Source of the DNA: Streptomyces sp. V1I1
GTDB taxonomy: Bacteria; Actinomycetota; Actinomycetes; Streptomycetales; Streptomycetaceae
Direction: 5' to 3'
DNA: 64,000 nt
Assembly (NCBI RefSeq): GCF_030817355.1
Contig: NZ_JAUSZH010000001.1
Location: forward strand, 4,811,501-4,875,500
Shown here: positions 57,401 to 64,000 of the stretch, piece by piece
Position numbering within the stretch: the first letter of the stretch is position 1
Layout of the letters: each line of letters opens with the position of its first letter
Translations under genes and position numbers: made by a program
The notes under the pieces: generated by a model
Seen by the model: only the letters and a program-made list of their open reading frames with translations
The model's database searches: none
Told to the model about the DNA's origin: nothing

Positions 57401-58902
57401 CCAGGGACGGAGGGGCGGGTTTCCTCACGCCCCGAGAAGCCCGGTCGGGCCTGGACGGTCCGATGCCCCGCACGATCGCTCTGGTCGTGTGGGGGCGGTG
57501 CCGTCCGTCGCCGGATCGGGTGCCCCAGGGCGCGCCTGCCGATCGCCACGGCTGCCGCGTCGTGGCGGGTGGTTTTCCTGGTGTTGCTGGTGAGGGGCTT
57601 TTGCCAGTGCTGGGCGCCCCACATCGAGGTGTAGGCGGGGTCAACGGCGACGATCGTCAAGCCGAGTTCGGCGGCCATGCTGACGAGCCGGGCGCGCAGT
57701 TTGCTGACGGGCATGCCGGAGATCAGTTTGCGGAACCGCTTGCGGCGGCCGTGCTTTTCCCTGGTCTTCTCCGCGCTGAAGTCCAGGTCTTCGATGCCGA
57801 TGGCGAGTTGGTGCCGGGCTGCCCAGTGCAGGAGTCGGATGAGGGCGTGCCGGACCTGCGCGTCACGGTGATCGGCGGTGCCGGACAAGTTGAAGTAGAA
57901 CCTTCGGGGCTGACCACTCGGGTTGCCATGCTGGTCGAGCCGCCAGGCGGCCAGGTGGTCGGCGTTGGTGTCCACGCCGATCAGCCCTCTGGCGCGGGCG
58001 TGGGCCAGGGGAACGGTCTTGACCGGTGGGATGGACCAGGAGGCGGTCAGATACCAGCGCCGGCGCTGCACGTCTTCGTGGATGCGGTAGGCGACCGCCC
58101 GGTTGCCGGTGACGCGGTCGGCCCATTCGTCGCCCCGGTGGTGGAACACCATGGTGCCAGTGAGGACGTACCGGCCGCGCGGGGCGTTGGCCAGATGAGC
58201 CAGCGGGGCGGGCAGCTTGATGCTGACCTCCCCGTCAGGGGTGACGCGAATTGTCTCGTTCCCGAACCGCTTCCCCGACTCGCCGTCCGCCTGGAGAAAC
58301 CGGCGCTCAGCCTCCCAGTGCTCACGCCATTGGGCCTCGTTCAGGTTTGCGGCCGTGAGGCTGCGCCGGGTGCCCAGCAGGCGTTCACCGCCGCGTGCTA
58401 TCCGGACGCGCCCGGCCTCACGGTCGGCGCGTTCAGCAATCAGCCGGTCCTCAAGCACGTGCAGGCGGCGGGACTTGGCGAACCACTCCTGCTTCGTGCG
58501 GTATCCGCCCGGTGCCCGCTTTGTGCCCTTCTCCCCGACTGGGAGGGACAACCGGTGCGCAATCGTACGGACACCGGCCTCCAGGTTCTGGATGTGGGCG
58601 AGTTGGGCGCGGCGGGACAGCGCCCACTGGTCGTGGGTGGCCTTCGTGATGCTCCCGGCCCAGCGGGATGACGCCGCTTGCGTCAGGGTGCGCTTCCGCG
58701 CCGCCCACTGGTCGGTGTCGTGCTCCAGACCGGCCGCACAGCGGGCCTTGAGGTCGCGCCCGGCCAGCGTCCCCAAGTGGTCACCGACCAGCCTGAGCAC
58801 CTTCTCGTCCTCGGCCGTGATCGCCTTGAGCCGGGTACGGATCGCGACGCCGGACGGCCCGAGAGCAACGAACGGCGGATCAATCGGGCGCAGGTCAGCC
58901 AT
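57274..58902 (-). CDS. tnpB: RNA-guided endonuclease TnpB, IS607-associated
   Basis: The protein has 542 residues from ATG at 58902, overlapping the recombinase stop by 8 bp. RuvC motifs are complete: RGLIGVDTNADHLAAW, LAIGIEDLDFSAE, and TTRHDAAAVAIGRRALG. The usual CxxC...CxxC zinc ribbon between the last two is absent; instead it has VDPAYTSMWGAQHWQKPL. The whole chain has only two cysteines. This long zinc-less type is known in actinobacterial IS607 elements. The C-terminal 60 residues look unstructured and probably reflect the guide RNA-coding DNA. It acts as an RNA-guided nuclease that helps keep the element at its site. Confidence 0.92.
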   Translation of the reverse strand: MADLRPIDPPFVALGPSGVAIRTRLKAITAEDEKVLRLVGDHLGTLAGRDLKARCAAGLEHDTDQWAARKRTLTQAASSRWAGSITKATHDQWALSRRAQLAHIQNLEAGVRTIAHRLSLPVGEKGTKRAPGGYRTKQEWFAKSRRLHVLEDRLIAERADREAGRVRIARGGERLLGTRRSLTAANLNEAQWREHWEAERRFLQADGESGKRFGNETIRVTPDGEVSIKLPAPLAHLANAPRGRYVLTGTMVFHHRGDEWADRVTGNRAVAYRIHEDVQRRRWYLTASWSIPPVKTVPLAHARARGLIGVDTNADHLAAWRLDQHGNPSGQPRRFYFNLSGTADHRDAQVRHALIRLLHWAARHQLAIGIEDLDFSAEKTREKHGRRKRFRKLISGMPVSKLRARLVSMAAELGLTIVAVDPAYTSMWGAQHWQKPLTSNTRKTTRHDAAAVAIGRRALGHPIRRRTAPPPHDQSDRAGHRTVQARPGFSGREETRPSVPGQRTRPVAPDVRAKAGDQCAQHRSGHTAEHGFWQQDSLPLSL

Positions 58903-59494
58903 GTTCGGCGGCCTCCAGCGCGGCCTTCGCCCGGTTCCTCGCCGAGCGGCGGCCATACAGGCGGGCGCAGAACGACGTCAGCACCTCCACCATGTCGCGC
59001 ACCAGGTCGCCCTCAACCTCGCCGTCGTCCAGCACCAGCAGGCGACGGCCCGTCGCGGACAAGGCGGCCTCGACAAGCTCGACGTTCATCCGGCCGAGCC
59101 GGTCTTTGTGCTCCACCACCACGCAGGTCACCTGCGAGTCGGCCAGCAGACGCCGGGCCTTGGAACGGCAGCCGTTCATCCCGGAAGCGATCTCCGCCTC
59201 GACACGAACGACTCGGTGACCGGCCTTCGCCGCCCACGCCGACAGCCGAGCGACCTGGCCTTCCAGATCGGTCTTCTGATCGTGCGAGGAGACACGGGCA
59301 TACAGGCCCAGACCGCCGATGGCTCCGGGCGTGGTGTTCGCGTCGATGTTCACCAAGATCGTGCGTGGCCCGACCCGCTGAGCCGGTACCGGCAACGTCC
59401 CCTCACGGAACCAGCGATACGCGGTCTGCGGATGCACGCCCTGCCTCTTCGCCCATTCCGTCAGATTCACACTCCGACAACGACACTCACTCAT
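58895..59494 (-). CDS. tnpA: IS607-type serine recombinase (TnpA)
   Basis: The protein has 199 residues from ATG at 59494; GTG at 59470 (VNLTEWAKRQG) is an alternative. The N-terminal MerR-like HTH is NLTEWAKRQGVHPQTAYRWFREGTLPV. The catalytic domain has LYARVSSHDQKTDLEGQVARL, whose Ser attacks DNA, and VEHKDRLGRMNVELVEA with the conserved Arg. Family members recombine at a short GG core. It is translationally coupled to tnpB. Confidence 0.93.
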   Translation of the reverse strand: MSECRCRSVNLTEWAKRQGVHPQTAYRWFREGTLPVPAQRVGPRTILVNIDANTTPGAIGGLGLYARVSSHDQKTDLEGQVARLSAWAAKAGHRVVRVEAEIASGMNGCRSKARRLLADSQVTCVVVEHKDRLGRMNVELVEAALSATGRRLLVLDDGEVEGDLVRDMVEVLTSFCARLYGRRSARNRAKAALEAAEHG

Positions 59495-59543
59495 ACATGG
59501 TTACGCCCACTTACCCGACTTCGAAGGCCACCAGGTGGAGACC

Positions 59544-60082
59544 CCCACTCCGAGATCGCCGGGATCCTCGACATCTCGGAGTCCGCGAGCCAGCAGCACG
59601 TCCACCGGGCCCGGCGCCGGGTCGCAGCCGCGCGCCGCGGCGGCGGTGAGGTCGACCCGGCGTCGGCGCGCAAGGTCCTCGAGGAGTTCCTCGCCGCCGC
59701 GTCCTCGGGTCGTACCGAACGTCTGGTGGCGCTTCTCACCGACGACGCGACCGCGGTCTCCGACGGTGCGGGACTCGCCAGGACGCTGTGGCGCTACGAA
59801 ACCCCCGAGCGCGTCGCCACCATGATGCGGACCGCCTTCAAACCCACTCCTGCGAAGCGGCGCCTGGTCGGCGGCTCGCCCACGATCCACATCGGGCAGG
59901 TCAACGGCTGGCCCGCCGAGCTCGTCGTGCTCGAGGACCGGATCGTGGGCGCCGTGGCGTTCGAGATCAGCGACGGCAAGGTGGCGGCGCTGCACGGCTT
60001 CGCCGCCGCAGAACGGCTCGCCCGCCTCACCGGGATGTGGCGGCAGCACGAACCCGACGCGCCGGCCATCGGCCAGTGGTGA
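59544..60082 (+). pseudogene. ECF41-like sigma factor, 3' part
   Basis: The rest of region 4 (HSEIAGILDISESASQQHVHRARRRVAAARR) and a C-terminal SnoaL-like domain (VLEEFLAAASSGRTERLVALLTDDATAVSDGAG...) continue to TGA 60080-60082. The SnoaL extension is the mark of the ECF41 group and controls the factor's activity there. A DGAGL stretch stands at the place of the conserved DGGGK-type motif. This part now lacks a start and is separated from its promoter by 2.3 kb. Confidence 0.9.
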
Positions 60083-60544
60083 CCGGCGTCTTCGCGGCGT
60101 AATGCGCAGTTCCCGCGGATGCGGAGGCCGGTCTGTACCGAGGCCGATCTGCTCGGAGACCGATCTGTACGGAGGCCTTCCCGCCGTGGTCGGTTCCGGC
60201 GTGGTCGATGATCCGGCCGGGCACAGCCGGACCGGGATCGATGTGGTCGTGCTCGCGGCTCAGGAAGCAGGCGTCGTCGCCGAGCCGGTTGCCGCGGAGG
60301 ACCCGGGCTGGGACACATACCGCCAGCACGCTTCCGCCTGACGGCCGGGTGTGTGCGGGCCGCTCTCTCCCGCAAGTGGATATTTCTCGAGGCCACTCCA
60401 TTCCGGTTCGCACGGAGGCGAGCCGGTCGGTTTCGCCCCGGGCGCTCGCGGGTTCCCCGGTGAGGGTCTCCCCTGGTCTACTTGGCCGGATTGGAAAGTG
60501 CCCCGTGAGTGACATGAGTCGGAATCACGAACGGCTTCCTCCTT
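60083..60544 (+). other. Intergenic stretch with GATCTG direct repeats and a degenerate ORF
   Basis: CCGATCTG/CGGTCTG-type units recur at 60124-60178. A 79-codon frame at 60102-60341 reads VVDDPAGHSRTGIDVVVLAAQEAGVVAEPVAAEDPGW; it may be a fragment of a larger protein, but I cannot name the family with confidence. Confidence 0.35.
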
Positions 60545-60958
60545 ATGATCGACAGCATTGGTGTTGTGCCGCTCTACGTCCAGGACCAGGACGTGTACAT
60601 CGACTTCTACGTCGGCCTGCCCGGCCAGCACGCCAACGTCGGCATCCTGTCCGCGGCCGCCAACCCGGACAAGCCTGCCCTGACCAACTGGGCGACGCTG
60701 ACGGAGGAGTGGGCCGCGGGGCGTGAACGGCTGGTCATGCGCGGGCTGTTGGACGTGGAAGGCGTGGCCACGGAAGCCGGGCGGGCGCTGCGGGCCGAGG
60801 TCGAGCGGCGTACGGACGAACTGGCCGCCGCGCCCTGGGCAGCCCTCGGTACGGAAGAACGGGACCGCCTGGCGGATCTGCTCGGCCCGCTCTGGATCGA
60901 GGTGCTGGGCGCGGGTGTGCTGCCCGCCGAGAACACTCTCGGCATCGGCAAGGTGTGA
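60545..60958 (+). CDS. C-terminal fragment of a SCO6745-family-like protein
   Basis: The ORF has 137 codons. ALTNWATLTEEWAAGRERLVMRGLLDVEGVATEAGRALRAEVERRTDELAAAPWAAL...RLADLLGPLWIEVLGAGVLPAENTLGIG resembles the C-terminal, winged-helix-like part of the about 280-residue SCO6745 family. The family's N-terminal half is missing, and the first 45 residues (DSIGVVPLYVQDQDVYIDFYV) do not fit. It is probably a truncated remnant. Confidence 0.5.
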   Translation: MIDSIGVVPLYVQDQDVYIDFYVGLPGQHANVGILSAAANPDKPALTNWATLTEEWAAGRERLVMRGLLDVEGVATEAGRALRAEVERRTDELAAAPWAALGTEERDRLADLLGPLWIEVLGAGVLPAENTLGIGKV

Positions 60959-61240
60959 CGCGCCCCTGCCCGGGCCCGGGACGTGACACCGCCCGCGGCG
61001 GCCGGCTCGGCTCCGCGGGCGGTGCGTGTGCGTGCGTATGTGTATGTGTGCGTATCGCTGTCGTAATGAGATGCCTTCCGCAGGGGGTCAGGACACTTTC
61101 GACGCTACGCGCACCCTCCCCCTCGCGCGCGCTGGAACCTGGCCCGGCCGAGCCATAGCGGTGTACACCCGGACAAATATGCCGTGATGTGGACGAACTG
61201 CTGTGCTGCGTACGCCACTTGGGCTCAGTAGGGTACGAAG
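60959..61240 (+). other. Intergenic region with terminator hairpin and TG-rich tract
   Basis: CACCGCCCGCGG (60987-60998) pairs perfectly with CCGCGGGCGGTG (61013-61024). A tract of GTGTGCGTGCGTATGTGTAT type follows at 61023-61054. TAGGGT at 61229-61234 lies six bases before GTG 61241 and may be a leaderless -10 box. Confidence 0.5.
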
Positions 61241-62047
61241 GTGAACAGACCCGGGGAACGAATATCGCGCGTGCTCGCGGCCGTACTGACGACTGCGGTC
61301 GCTGCGGCGGTGCTCACCGGCTGTGACGGATCCGGACTCTCGGGTGACGCCAAGCCCTCGGGCTCCGGCCCGGGCTCCGGTTCCGGCTCTGGCTCCGCGC
61401 CGGCCGCCGCCGGCAGTGGCACCAGCCCGCTGGCCAACCCGGAAGGCGCGAAGCCGGGCCTGGCCCCCCTCACTTCCGAGCAGGACAGGGCCGCCGCCCG
61501 CCGGTTGATCGAGAAGGTGACCACCAAGGGCCGCGGCCCCAAGACCGGCTACGCCCGCGACCGCTTCGGCTACGCCTGGATGGACACCGCCGACGGCGTC
61601 CCGCTGGCCCGCAACGGCTGTGACACCAGGAACGACTTGCTCGCCCGCGACGGGCGGAATCTGCGCTACCGCTCCGGCTCCGACTGCGTGGTCGTGGCGA
61701 TGACGCTGAACGACCCGTACACCGGCACCGTCATCGACTGGCGCAAGCAGAAGGCCGCCGCCGTCCAGATCGACCATGTCGTCCCGCTCTCCTACGGCTG
61801 GCAGATGGGCGCCGCCCGCTGGGACAAGGCCAAGCGGCAGCAATTCGCCAACGACCCGCTGAACCTGCTGCCCGTGGACGGCCCCGCCAACAGCTCCAAG
61901 AGCGACTCGGGCCCGGCGTCCTGGCTGCCGCCGAGCAAGCGGATCCGCTGCTCGTACGCGGTACGGATCTCCCAGGTCGCGGTCAAGTACGACCTGCCGG
62001 TGACGGCAGCGGATAAGGAGTCGATGCTCACGCAGTGCGGCGGCTAG
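61241..62047 (+). CDS. Secreted HNH nuclease-like lipoprotein
   Basis: The protein has 268 residues from GTG 61241. The signal peptide VLAAVLTTAVAAAVLTGC ends in a lipobox, so the protein is probably anchored outside the membrane. A Gly/Ser/Pro linker follows. The HNH part is VQIDHVVPLSYGWQMGAARW...FANDPLNLLPVDGPANSSKSDSGPASWLPPS, with DHV as the metal-binding core. Cysteine pairs (NGCDTRNDL, SDCVVV, IRCSYAV, TQCGG) suggest disulfides. It likely degrades extracellular DNA. It is followed 10 bp later by the GNAT gene. Confidence 0.9.
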   Translation: MNRPGERISRVLAAVLTTAVAAAVLTGCDGSGLSGDAKPSGSGPGSGSGSGSAPAAAGSGTSPLANPEGAKPGLAPLTSEQDRAAARRLIEKVTTKGRGPKTGYARDRFGYAWMDTADGVPLARNGCDTRNDLLARDGRNLRYRSGSDCVVVAMTLNDPYTGTVIDWRKQKAAAVQIDHVVPLSYGWQMGAARWDKAKRQQFANDPLNLLPVDGPANSSKSDSGPASWLPPSKRIRCSYAVRISQVAVKYDLPVTAADKESMLTQCGG

Positions 62048-62057
62048 CCTGCCCCGC

Positions 62058-62804
62058 ATGCAGCTGATCATCACGACGCTCGCCGAGCGGCCCGAACTCC
62101 AGGGCCCCATGTGGCAGATGCTCGACACCTGGCCGAAGTTCGTGATCAACGACCCGGTGGGCTGGGCGAACATCGGGCGGATCGTTGCCGAACTGCCGGA
62201 GTACGTGCTGGTCGCGACCGACCCGGACGGCCAGGTCGTGGGCCGGGCGTTCAGCGTGCCGTTCCTGATGGCGGTGGAGGGGCGCGGCGGGCTCCCCGAA
62301 GGCGGCTGGGACCAGGTGATGCTGTGGGCCTTCTCCGATCTGCGGCACGGGCGTACGCCGGACACGGTGAGCGCGATCGAGATCACCGTCGCCGAGGACC
62401 GGCAGGGTCAGGGCATCTCCGGCCGGATGCTGGCCGCGCTGCGCGAGAACGTCCGCAGGCTCGGCTTCCAGGAGCTGGTCGCGCCGGTGCGGCCGAGCGC
62501 GAAGAGCGGTGAACCGTACGCCCTGATCGAGGAGTACGCGCACCGCACCCGGGCCGCCGACGCTCTGCCGTACGACCCCTGGCTGCGGGTCCATGTCCGG
62601 GCCGGCGGACTCGTGGAGTCGGTGGCGGCGGCCTCCATGACGGTCTCGGGGTCGCTGAAGCAGTGGCGTGAGTGGACCGGGCTGCCCTTCGAGGAGTCCG
62701 GTCCGGTGGAGGTGCCGGGCGCGCTCGTGCCGGTGCATTGCGACGCCGAGCGCGGGTACGCGGTGTATGTGGAGCCCAATGTGTGGGTGCGGCACCGGGT
62801 TTGA
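62058..62804 (+). CDS. GNAT-family acetyltransferase, long type
   Basis: The protein has 248 residues from ATG 62058. TAGCCT at 62046-62051 lies seven bases upstream, so it may be leaderless. The GNAT core is SAIEITVAEDRQGQGISGRMLAALRENVRRLGF with the acetyl-CoA loop QGQGISG. The C-terminal extension (LPYDPWLRVHVRAGGLVESVAAASMTVSGSLKQWREWTG) is common in a Streptomyces subgroup. Substrate unknown. Confidence 0.88.
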   Translation: MQLIITTLAERPELQGPMWQMLDTWPKFVINDPVGWANIGRIVAELPEYVLVATDPDGQVVGRAFSVPFLMAVEGRGGLPEGGWDQVMLWAFSDLRHGRTPDTVSAIEITVAEDRQGQGISGRMLAALRENVRRLGFQELVAPVRPSAKSGEPYALIEEYAHRTRAADALPYDPWLRVHVRAGGLVESVAAASMTVSGSLKQWREWTGLPFEESGPVEVPGALVPVHCDAERGYAVYVEPNVWVRHRV

Positions 62805-62810
62805 CGCGAA

Positions 62811-62833
62811 GAGGCCGCCTCACGGGCGGCCTC
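62811..62833. terminator. Terminator between convergent GNAT and lipoprotein genes
   Basis: GAGGCCGCC (62811-62819) pairs with GGCGGCCTC (62825-62833) around TCACG. Confidence 0.8.
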
Positions 62834-62866
62834 CAGCTGTTGTGTTTCACTGCTCGCGGCTGTACG

Positions 62867-63688
62867 TCACTGCTCGCCGAGCTTGTCCAGGTCGAGGATG
62901 TCCTTGGCCGCGGGCTTCTTCGCCGCGACCGGCTTGTTGTACGCGGAGAAGGTCATCGTGCCCGGCTCCTCGCCGCCCACCTGCTCGACCTTCAGCAGAT
63001 ACGGCTCGCCCTCGGTGGCGACGTACAACGTGTAGGTCGCCTCGCCGTCCGACTCGGTGAGCTTCAGCGCCTTCTGGCCGTTGACCGTGGTCTCCTCGGC
63101 CTTGCGGGCGGCGGTGTCGTTCGCCTCGAGGTCGGACAGCACGGTGTCGAGGTCGCAGAGTTCGAGGCTGTCCTTGGCCTCGGGGTCGGAGACGTCCGTC
63201 CGCATCCAGCGGCCCTTGAGCGTCTTGATCACGGCGTCGGCCTCCGCGGCCGGTTCGCCCTTGCTCTGCTCCCGCAGGAAGGCCTCGTCGAACCGCATGT
63301 ACGCGGTGTTCCCCGTCTTGATCAGCTCGACGGTGCCGTCGGTGCCGACGGAGAGCGTGCCCTTGCAGTCGCCCTTGGTGCTGATGGCCATGAAGCCCTT
63401 GGTGGGACCGTCGGCCGTCTTCATCGTGATGTCGAGGGTCAGGGAGGTGGCTGCCTTGGTGGCTCTGGCCGCTCTGTTGGCTATCTCGGGGCCGGACAGG
63501 CCCGCGAACGGCTCGGCGGCCTTCTTGTCCTTGGCGTTCTCCTTGGCGCCCTTCGAACTCGAGGAGCTCTTCGACCCCTTGGAGGCGGGCTCCGGGTCGA
63601 GCGGTCCGCAGGCCGCGCAGCCGAGGGCGACAACGGCGGCGAGTACGGCGAAGGCGGTGCGGCGGCGGGCGGGAGCGATGGCGTGCAT
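62867..63688 (-). CDS. LppX/LprG-like lipoprotein
   Basis: The protein has 273 residues from ATG at 63688. The signal ends in a lipobox (VALGCAAC). A Ser/Lys-rich linker (GSKSSSSSKGAKEN) leads to an LppX_LprAFG-type fold: a helix GPEIANRAARATKAATSLTLDITMKTA, then GFMAISTKGDCKGTLSVGTDGTVELIKTGNTAYMRFDEAFL and KLTESDGEATYTLYVATEGEPYLLKVE. Such proteins bind lipids or chaperone lipoproteins at the outer face of the membrane; the ligand is unknown. It is 50 bp from the next gene upstream on the same strand. Confidence 0.85.
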   Translation of the reverse strand: MHAIAPARRRTAFAVLAAVVALGCAACGPLDPEPASKGSKSSSSSKGAKENAKDKKAAEPFAGLSGPEIANRAARATKAATSLTLDITMKTADGPTKGFMAISTKGDCKGTLSVGTDGTVELIKTGNTAYMRFDEAFLREQSKGEPAAEADAVIKTLKGRWMRTDVSDPEAKDSLELCDLDTVLSDLEANDTAARKAEETTVNGQKALKLTESDGEATYTLYVATEGEPYLLKVEQVGGEEPGTMTFSAYNKPVAAKKPAAKDILDLDKLGEQ

Positions 63689-63738
63689 GGCGTGTTCTCC
63701 GGGTGGAAGGGGGGTGGGTCAGGGACGGGTGTGGCGGA

Positions 63739-64000
63739 TCAGAGCTTCAGCTCCCACTGCGAGGCGTCGTACGTCAGACCCGGGCTGACCTCGACCGTCA
63801 GCTCCTTGGCGGCGGTCGGGGCGTCGAAGGCGAAACGTACCGTGGACTTCTTGCCGGGCAGGATCGTGCCGCTGAAGCCGCTGCCGACCTTCTCGTCGAA
63901 GATCTGCTCGGCGTTGACGCCGTCCTTCCCGGCGCGGGCGTCCGTCGTCAGCAGCGTGGTGTCGAACTTCTTCTTGCCGCCGTTCTCGACGACCACGGTC
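63739..64000 (-). CDS. DUF4352-like secreted protein, 5'-truncated by window edge
   Basis: Only the C-terminal 87 residues are in the window: TVVVENGGKKKFDTTLLTTDARAGKDGV...TILPGKKSTVRFAFDAP...LTVEVSPGLTYDASQWEL. This immunoglobulin-like beta pattern fits extracellular DUF4352 domains of lipoproteins. It probably shares a transcript with the lipoprotein at 62867-63688. Confidence 0.75.
   Translation of the reverse strand, partial: TVVVENGGKKKFDTTLLTTDARAGKDGVNAEQIFDEKVGSGFSGTILPGKKSTVRFAFDAPTAAKELTVEVSPGLTYDASQWELKL

Larger units (their letters stand above)
57270..59541 (-). mobile_element. IS607-type element inserted in the sigma gene
   Basis: The 2272-bp insertion carries a serine recombinase and TnpB on the minus strand. 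Both junctions have CC (57268-57269 and 59542-59543; GG on the other strand), as expected for IS607-family recombination at a GG core without target duplication. No terminal inverted repeats are needed or seen. Excision between the CC cores would restore the intact sigma frame exactly. Confidence 0.88.

Overview
This 64 kb window is high-GC chromosomal DNA from an actinomycete, almost certainly a Streptomyces. The evidence is very strong G/C third-position bias, many GTG starts, 4-bp ATGA/GTGA gene overlaps, G/C-rich hairpins between genes, and a run of genes that I recall as contiguous in Streptomyces core chromosomes (rsmI, tatD, rpf, rsmA, ispE ... galTEK ... tamR/tam ... ppc ... pth, rplY, prs, glmU ... 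mfd). Nothing was searched; family names come from motifs read in the translations.

Layout. 0-5.5 kb: rRNA methyltransferases, TatD, a resuscitation-promoting factor and IspE. 5.7-14.7 kb: an acyltransferase-3 membrane protein, an Uup-like ABC-F ATPase and three tandem membrane-anchored PQQ-type beta-propeller proteins. 14.9-22.2 kb: a LuxR regulator with a degenerate receiver, the galT-galE-galK operon, a GNAT, a second LuxR response regulator, and the tamR/tam pair around a palindromic operator. 22.3-34.5 kb: an FG-GAP secreted protein, a desaturase-TetR operon, ppc, a sortase substrate, then pth, rplY, prs, glmU and tRNA-Gln, all on the minus strand. 34.7-41 kb: a sensor kinase and two divergent operons built from toxin-type deaminase, nuclease-like and SUKH/YrhB immunity-type domains. 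41.2-52.8 kb: a lone IS200/IS605-type tnpB, a coiled-coil protein, an MFS pump, an ABC/FtsX exporter and mfd. 52.8-61 kb: an accessory stretch with an imine-reductase-like gene and its MerR regulator, orphan small ORFs, and a FAD-oxidoreductase/ECF41-like sigma operon whose sigma gene is split by an IS607-type element. 61.2-64 kb: secreted HNH nuclease-like lipoprotein, GNAT and two envelope proteins.

Most interesting parts. (1) The 36.1-41.0 kb cluster pairs free deaminase and SUKH genes on one strand with single polypeptides that fuse toxin-like and immunity-like domains on the other. No secretion signal is visible, which suggests intracellular use of polymorphic-toxin modules. (2) The IS607-type element sits exactly between two copies of a CC core inside the sigma gene. 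Removing it restores an open 312-codon frame, and the TnpB guide RNA would read from the sigma gene. (3) An 18-bp interrupted inverted repeat upstream of the FAD oxidoreductase overlaps both the putative ECF -35 and the ribosome-binding site. (4) tatD and galE each carry a one-base homopolymer expansion that breaks the frame. (5) A family of about 35-bp palindromes of the GGGGGYACCTCCC type is inserted in at least four genes and one intergenic region.
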